A stretch of 64,000 nt of DNA from positions 26,536,001 to 26,600,000 of the forward strand of contig NC_046679.1 in the NCBI RefSeq assembly GCF_009870125.1, in the 5' to 3' direction. Positions 49,479 to 64,000 of the stretch are shown piece after piece (positions within the stretch are counted from its first letter, which is position 1; every line of letters begins with the position of its first letter). Origin of the DNA: Drosophila pseudoobscura (Eukaryota; Arthropoda; Insecta; Diptera; Drosophilidae). The notes beneath the pieces were generated by a model. The model was not told the origin of the DNA, ran no database searches, and worked only from the letters and a program-made list of their open reading frames with translations. Both the position numbers and the translations under genes were made by a program.

Positions 49479-49523
49479 CAATATTGTTTGGTTTTTCGAC
49501 GCATTCGGAATATAGTAATGTTT

Positions 49524-49526
<3 letters not shown>

Positions 49527-49556
<30 letters not shown>
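49527..49556. repeat. (CAG)10 trinucleotide microsatellite
   Basis: Ten perfect CAG units in non-coding DNA. Confidence 0.95.
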
Positions 49557-49558
<2 letters not shown>

Positions 49559-51760
49559 CTAAGTGCATTTCTGTGGAATGTAATGTAATTCAAACACTTG
49601 CAGCGAAGTACAAATATTTTAGCACACCTTCAAGAAGAGAAGCCAAGCCCCCCGCCCCCACCCCCGGCCCCCCAGCAGGTAGACATAGAAGCAAATCGAA
49701 ACGAACCACGAGACAAAAGTTAGCCAAAAAGTAAAAACAAAACACTATGCAAAAAAACCTTAATACAGTTACTACATTAGAGAGGGGTAGCAGCAGTAAT
49801 ATATTAACAAGTTTTTTCTGGCCAAGCAAGCGCTAACTTGGCGACTCTCCAAATGTTGTAACCCCATCCATCATCCATCCCCCATCAGCCGTCAGTCACC
49901 CCCTCGCCCAGAGACAATTTATAAACAAAAGTGACAATTTATAAATAATTAAGCGACCTTCACACAGCAAACGAAAAGTTATTATTTTGCAATTGATTTT
50001 CTTGGTCTCTCTCCTAACAAAAAAAAATACTTAAAATCGCGTAAGAGAATATAAAACAATAAGTTAATAAACAAAAAGTTGCAATAAATGACAAACAAAT
50101 GAAATTAAATCACTCAGGGATAAAGCCTCCAAAAGAAAACAAAAAACATAAAATAAATGCAATATTTTAAAAATGAAACAAAAACGAAAAACGAAAACAA
50201 AACAAAAATTTAATCTAATGTGAAAAGTACATTTTAAAGTTACAAAATATTTTAGTATAATACAAGAAGGACGAAAACAAAACAAAACAAAATTTTTTAG
50301 AAATTTGCACAAATTTTTGGCATTTTATAAACGCAAAATAAAAAAACATAAAACAAAACAAACAAAACATAAAAAGCGAACAAACAACAAAATGACGAAA
50401 TAGAAACATATTTTCTCACATTTCATTGGCTTAGCGAAGGTATAAAAACAACAGAATAGATCATAACAGAACAGAACAGACAGAAATCATAATATATTGT
50501 ATACATAGACAAACGGTCCGTGCAACATTTAGTGCATTTATATAAAAACAAAAACAAAACCATAGATAAACAACAGTTCATATTTACAGGAAAGGATCGA
50601 TCGAGAGATCGAGAGTATTGAGTATACAAAAATTTGAAATTAAAGAAAGGAAGGAGGCAGGTCAGGAAGGTGCGGTGCGGTGGCCAAAGATGAAGTTTTA
50701 AGTGTAGTTAGAACGCGATGGTCTGGTCGGAATACGAGTGCAGTGCAGGTTAAGGTTCAGGCAGCAAAAGAAGGCAGAATCGGCGAGTATACATTCGATA
50801 TAGAACTTCGATATATTTAAACAAAAAGAACTACTCGCATATGAAAACTGTGTGTATTGAATTTATGTTTAGTGTCTGCAGCAGCATGCTAGGAAAGTTG
50901 AGGATATTGAGGATGGATGGAGAAGAGCTAAATACATTTAAGGTTAGATTTTCTGCGAAAGGACTGAAGTTAAGGCAACGTAGCGTTTAGATGCAAAATT
51001 GAATTGAAAACCGAGTGTTATGGATAATGGAGCGTGCGCGAATGCGAATGGTGACGAAAATTATTTGTTTAAGGCTGGACTTTGTAATTTCAAGCAAAAA
51101 ACGATAGTAGACAAAACAAAAACAAAAACAAAAACAAAAACATGTAAAATGCAGATACAATATTTTTATAATTAAAACAAATCGAAACCCAAACCCTGTT
51201 CTTAATATGTTTAACTCAACTCTGCAATTATCGTTAAAGACGTATTTACTGTTTGTGATCCAAAATTCATTATTTAAACGTAAATCACAAGGAAGATACA
51301 TTTGTTGCATGGCCAAGGTTTGAACTAAACATCGGATCAGATCAGATCGGATCAGGGTTCGTGTGGCAAACAACCTCACAACTTAAAGACACTATGCAAA
51401 TACATACATGTAGAACAGAACGGACGAAACACTCGTGATTTTTAATACGGGTCATATGCAAAGGTTCAAAACTTTATAGCGACTCGATTTGCAATGTTTT
51501 GCAGGTATGTCAAACCTCGACCTCGACCGACGGTGGACAGTACTTTTGAGGATTATGCGAACCCTTAGAAATAGAGCAGGAACAGTAACTTGTACTTAAT
51601 TGAAAGAAGATATAAACAAAAAACAACAGCCACTTTGAAATATATTTACTTGAATCAAATAATATTAATGAGTATATATAACTTTGTACTTGAATAATAT
51701 TTTATTTATATATACCTTAAGTCAATAAAAATTCTAATAAATTATAATCACCTAAAAATG

Positions 51761-52280
51761 TGTTTAACTCAAATATTTTGTTTTGGCTTTATATTGTCAA
51801 AGGGATTTTTCGGGAAGAATATCTATCATTCTTTCCCTTTTATTCTTATAGTACTAAAACCCAAGGCCCTAAATCCACAGAGACCAGAGAACAGGTACCG
51901 GGATAGAGATATATTTAGGCAAGAAATAAAATGCATGAATAGGTAAAAAACTTTCCAAGGTAAGAAAAGCTTGAAAAACAGAGTTTTAATATTAATATAA
52001 GGAAATATTGTATAAAGATGTTCATACCACCGGTTGACAAGCAACAAGTGTTGAAATGACGTAACATTTACGTCACTTCCCACTTACGTTGTATGCATAT
52101 TTTGTTTAAAACTTATTTGAGCCCTTAAAATTGCTCAATATTGTAGAAAATAGTTTCAACATTCGGATAAATTACATAAGCAGGGCTGCGGGTTCTATCC
52201 AGCTAGTAATATCAAATAGAATATCAAAATCGAATATTAATCTCAAAATCCCATCTTTGACGTAGAACGATTAACCCATT
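51761..52280. other. Intergenic, no feature recognised
   Basis: AT-rich spacer between the last l(3)neo38 poly(A) candidate and the repeat field. No gene or motif stands out. Confidence 0.4.
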
Positions 52281-52360
52281 GTGGACCAAGGGGTATTCAA
52301 ATATTCCATCTAAAATAGGGGAAATTTAATCATTTTAGCGCAGTCCAGGTGAAAGATTCG
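52278..52360 (-). repeat. Dispersed element, copy B (inverse of 20130-20215)
   Basis: Plus-strand blocks CCAAGGGGTATT, AATATTCCA, TAATCATTTTAGCGCAGT and CAGGTGAAAG are the reverse complement of the element upstream of Sbf. Copy B merges into the GGTATATTT repeat family that starts at about 52400. Confidence 0.75.
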
Positions 52361-52399
52361 TAGGGGTTGCTGCAATTCAAAAGGAAGGATCGGTAACGT

Positions 52400-54372
52400 A
52401 AATTTTGAAAATGAGACGGTATATTTCTGAGGGTCAACAGTATGTACTGAATCGGTATGAAACGGTAATATTCTGCATACTTGCGGAAATGTTTGTCATC
52501 CCAAGCTTTAATTAATGAAGAAATAAGTCAGTCTCTGTTATAAAGGTACTTGAACGATATTTTACAATTGAAAAAATAAAAGCGTTTTTGTTTGACAGAA
52601 ACGATGAAAAAAGAAACATATCGATAAAAAAAAATATGTGAAAACTGGAGCACCTTAAAACGAAAACGAAACGTTTTGGCTGAAAACGTAATCCGCAAAA
52701 GTAAATGAAAAACGGAGCCTGCCTGAATATTTGGCATTATTCTCTTTCGGTTTTTTTGCTTGACCTTTATCGCTAAAACCTTTTTCGGCAAAATCCAATG
52801 AAAGCAAGTACTTAAAATAAACCAGTCAAGTAGAAAATAGTTTAATTCATTGGATAAAATTATGTGGGCATAGATAAAGGCCCGGTTGACAACATTTAAA
52901 TCCTTGTCGCTCACATTCAAAAATGTTCGATTTGGCGCGCTCCACTCGGTATATTTTTCAAATGAGACCGTATATTTCGGTGCTGTTCTGAGGGTCATAC
53001 TGTAGAAATACTGGTTTTCGCCGCGCTCCCATGGTATTTTTGTCATATATTAATTTCATTTTCAATGTTATATAGAAATCCAATAATAGGAAGTATTTCG
53101 AATAGGCCAATCATGTATAGAATTGATTCATCAATCGTATAAAATTGAGTGGGCATGGCTAAATGTTCCATATAGATAGTAATATTCAACGGAATATCAA
53201 AAACGAGGAATATGTATAATATAACTTGAATTTGTCAGTATATTTATGGTATATTTTGAAAATGAGGCCTTATATTTTGAAATATTTCTGTGGGACGATA
53301 TATTTTAACGATAAGTCCGCGGTCACCCTGCTATCGATAGTGGGCACCATCGATAGTATACGATAGGTTTTCGAAAAACATCGACAGTGCAATCGATAGT
53401 TCTTCGCCTCTAGTTCAAAAAACATCGCTGAGATTTAATATTAATTTAATTTTCAATGTTATATAGAAATCCAATAAATGCAAGTATTTCGATTAGGCCA
53501 ATCATGTATAGAATTCATTCATCAATCGTACAAAATTGAGTAGGCATGGTTAAATGTTCCATATAGCTAGTAATATTCGAAGGAATATGAAAAACGAGGA
53601 ATATGTAAAGTTAAACTCGGATTCGTCAGTATATTTACGGTATATTTTTAAAATGAGACGGTATATTTTGGTATATTTCTTCGTTCCAGCCCGCATTTTT
53701 TATCGATAAAACCACGGTCCCCCCTGACTATCGAATTCTCTGACTGTCGGAAAAAAAAACTTCGAACGCTAAAACCTCTTTTTACGCAAAATGCAATAAA
53801 AGCAAGTATTAAGAATACACCAGTTAAATAGAAAATTGATTCATCAATCGTATTAAATTATGATGGCATTGCTAAATGTTCTATATAGCTAGTAATATTC
53901 GAAGGAATATCAAAATTGAGGAATATGTACAGTAGATCTTGAATTCGTCAGTATATTTTGAAAATGAGACGGTATATTTTTAAATATTTCTGTGGGACGG
54001 TATATTTTAACGATAAGTCCGCGGTTACACTGCTGTCGATAGTGACATTTAATATTAATTTAATTTTCAATGTTATATAGAAATCCAATAAATGCAAGTA
54101 TGTAGAATAGGCCAATCATGTAAAGAATTGATTCATCAATCGTATAAAATTATGTGGGCATGGTTAAATGTTCCATATAGCTAGTAATATTCGATGGAAT
54201 AGGAAAAACGAGGAATATGTATAATATAACTTCAATTTGTCAGTATATTGATGGTATATTTTTAAAATGAGACGGTATATTTGCGAGTGTCTGACCGTAC
54301 ATTTCAGCGATAAATCCACGGTCCCCCCTGACTATCGAATTATCTGACTGTCGGAAAAAAAACTTCGAACGT
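52400..54372. repeat. Degenerate repeat field with GGTATATTT and CGATA/DRE motifs
   Basis: Four blocks of about 260-340 bp share TATATAGAAATCCAATAA, GAATTGATTCATCAATCGTA, AAATGTTCCATATAG, TAGTAATATTCGA and AATGAGACGGTATATTT. They lie at about 53046-53340, 53437-53772, 53780-54047 and 54049-54372. The first and third end in AAGTCCGCGGT(C/T)AC..CTGCT and then a CGATAG motif; the second and fourth end in CCACGGTCCCCCCTGACTAT and ACTTCGAACG. So the order is A-B-A'-B'. A partial copy lies at 52400-52450 and another at about 52940-53010. A 172-codon minus-strand frame here is built from the repeat and is not a gene. Confidence 0.8.
53298..53400. promoter_or_regulatory. Cluster of CGATA sites (DREF / BEAF-32 type)
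   Basis: Within 100 bp: ACGATA (53296), ACGATAAG (53309), CTATCGATAG (53331), CATCGATAG (53349), ACGATAGG (53360), ATCGACAG and ATCGATAG (53392). GGTCACCCTG just before is one step from Ohler motif 1. Clustered CGATA is the binding pattern of the insulator protein BEAF-32 and of DREF. Similar single sites recur at 53700, 54009 and 54033. Confidence 0.55.
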
Positions 54373-55163
54373 GAAAAATGGATCGGTAGCTGGGAAAGAT
54401 ACTTTTTAAGCGAAATACGCAAAGAAAACGGCTTTTGTCCGCTATTTCAGCGATTTTTTTTGTGTTGTAATCAGCAGGAATAATTTTGAACAACGACCAG
54501 CCTACACCACCCGTCAGTTCCAGCAGAAAACAACACAATTATTGCAATAGAATTACTTCTGCACCACACAACACCCAACTATTGCACAGCCAGCCACAAG
54601 CCCACAAAGGAAAGGTGAAACGCAAAAAGAAATAATTAAGTCGAAAACCAAAACGGAATAAAGGAATAAATCCAAAAATTTTGCTTGCTTTGCCGATGGG
54701 ATGAGAGAAATCAGCAGTCACCCACACCAACAACAATCCAACTACAAATAAATTTGACCAAAACCCGTCGTTACGCAGTCGCCATCAGGAATACAATTGC
54801 CAAGCCAGCCCAACCGAAAGAATCAAATTAATTCACACACCACACTCGCATTTCTTGGCAATTGGATTAAAAAAAGTATCAAGCAGAAAAAAATATTTTC
54901 AACCAGCCACCATTTTGAATGAGCTGAAGCAGCAGAAAGAGCGAGAGCGCAACGCAGCCGAAGCAGCAGCAGCAGCGCTGCTGACATCAACGCTGTTTCT
55001 TGCAGCTGGCGGAGGACCGGACCGGGGAAGCCGTCACAAACCAAACCCCCTTCTAGCCTGTTCTTTTGCGTTGCTACTATAGCGTTCATCTATCGCGGAG
55101 CGAAGCCGAAACTGTGCCTGGTGTTCATTCTTTGGCTACAAATAGTGTCCAACTCCCGAAAAT
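54373..55163 (+). promoter_or_regulatory. Probable promoter and 5' UTR of the long Lk6 form
   Basis: Unique sequence between the repeat field and ATG 55164; CAG/GCA-rich from 54920 on, as often in fly 5' UTRs. No TATA box was recognised. Confidence 0.4.

Positions 55164-64000
<8,837 letters not shown>

Larger units (their letters stand above)
47683..51760 (+). other. Probable long 3' UTR of l(3)neo38
   Basis: Four kilobases of A-rich plus-strand sequence (AAACAAAACAAAA runs at 50,030-50,620 and 51,110-51,140) with no coding gene. The first 300 bases contain a protein-like frame and a hairpin (separate entries). Candidate poly(A) signals include AATAAA at about 47900 and the pair AATAAA...AATAAA at about 51723 and 51737. 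The strand-asymmetric A-richness and lack of another gene suggest one long plus-strand transcript, but its extent is inferred. Confidence 0.45.

Noticed and set aside
52528-53046. 172-codon minus-strand frame
   Set aside because: It is made of the local GGTATATTT/AAATGAGAC repeats, has AT-driven composition and no recognisable domain.

Overview
The window is animal nuclear DNA from a Drosophila species. All genes have short GT-AG introns, the intergenic DNA is rich in CA/TG, CATA and CAG microsatellites, and the predicted proteins are close to known fly proteins. The gene order glo – ClC-a – Sbf – CG6927-like channel – PLEKHM2-type PH gene – l(3)neo38 – Lk6 is what I remember for Muller element E (3R, region 86E-F, of D. 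melanogaster). The species itself cannot be fixed from the sequence; an obscura-group fly is only a guess.

Layout. 1-3097 holds the 3' two thirds of glo (hnRNP F/H). 3.4-19 kb is the large gene ClC-a, a ClC-2 type chloride channel. It has three alternative first coding exons (7074, 10820, 12959) that join one common exon in the same phase. Facultative in-frame exons lie between its two CBS domains. A small one-pass membrane-protein ORF follows at 19.1-19.8 kb. 20.9-27.45 kb is Sbf, a 1978-residue MTMR5/13 pseudophosphatase. It converges with a minus-strand anion-selective Cys-loop channel at 28.2-29.9 kb. A 215-bp tandem array fills 30.2-31.3 kb. 31.8-36.4 kb is a PLEKHM2-like PH-domain gene, probably Prd1. 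l(3)neo38, a four-finger C2H2 gene, runs from 40.2 to 47.7 kb and seems to have a very long A-rich 3' UTR. 52-54.4 kb is a degenerate repeat field with CGATA/DRE motifs. Lk6, the fly Mnk kinase, has three possible starts (55164, 58533, 60984) and runs off the right edge.

The genes do not form one pathway; they are ordinary neighbours. Shared themes are two chloride channels, membrane-traffic and phosphoinositide regulators (Sbf, the PLEKHM2-like gene), and post-transcriptional regulators (glo, Lk6).

The most notable unexplained signals are: (1) an exon of the PH gene readable in two good frames, preceded by tandem splice donors 4 nt apart; (2) a protein-like open frame and a long imperfect hairpin just after the l(3)neo38 stop; (3) a separate hairpin of about 79 nt, shaped like a pre-miRNA, at 49.4 kb; (4) an element of about 85 bp present in opposite orientations near the Sbf promoter and at 52.3 kb; (5) A-B-A'-B' repeat organisation in the 53-54.4 kb field and alternating unit types in the 215-bp array; (6) an RFxV motif of the SPAK/Fray docking type in the inter-CBS linker of ClC-a. 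Exon boundaries were derived by hand from splice consensus, reading phase and remembered protein families.
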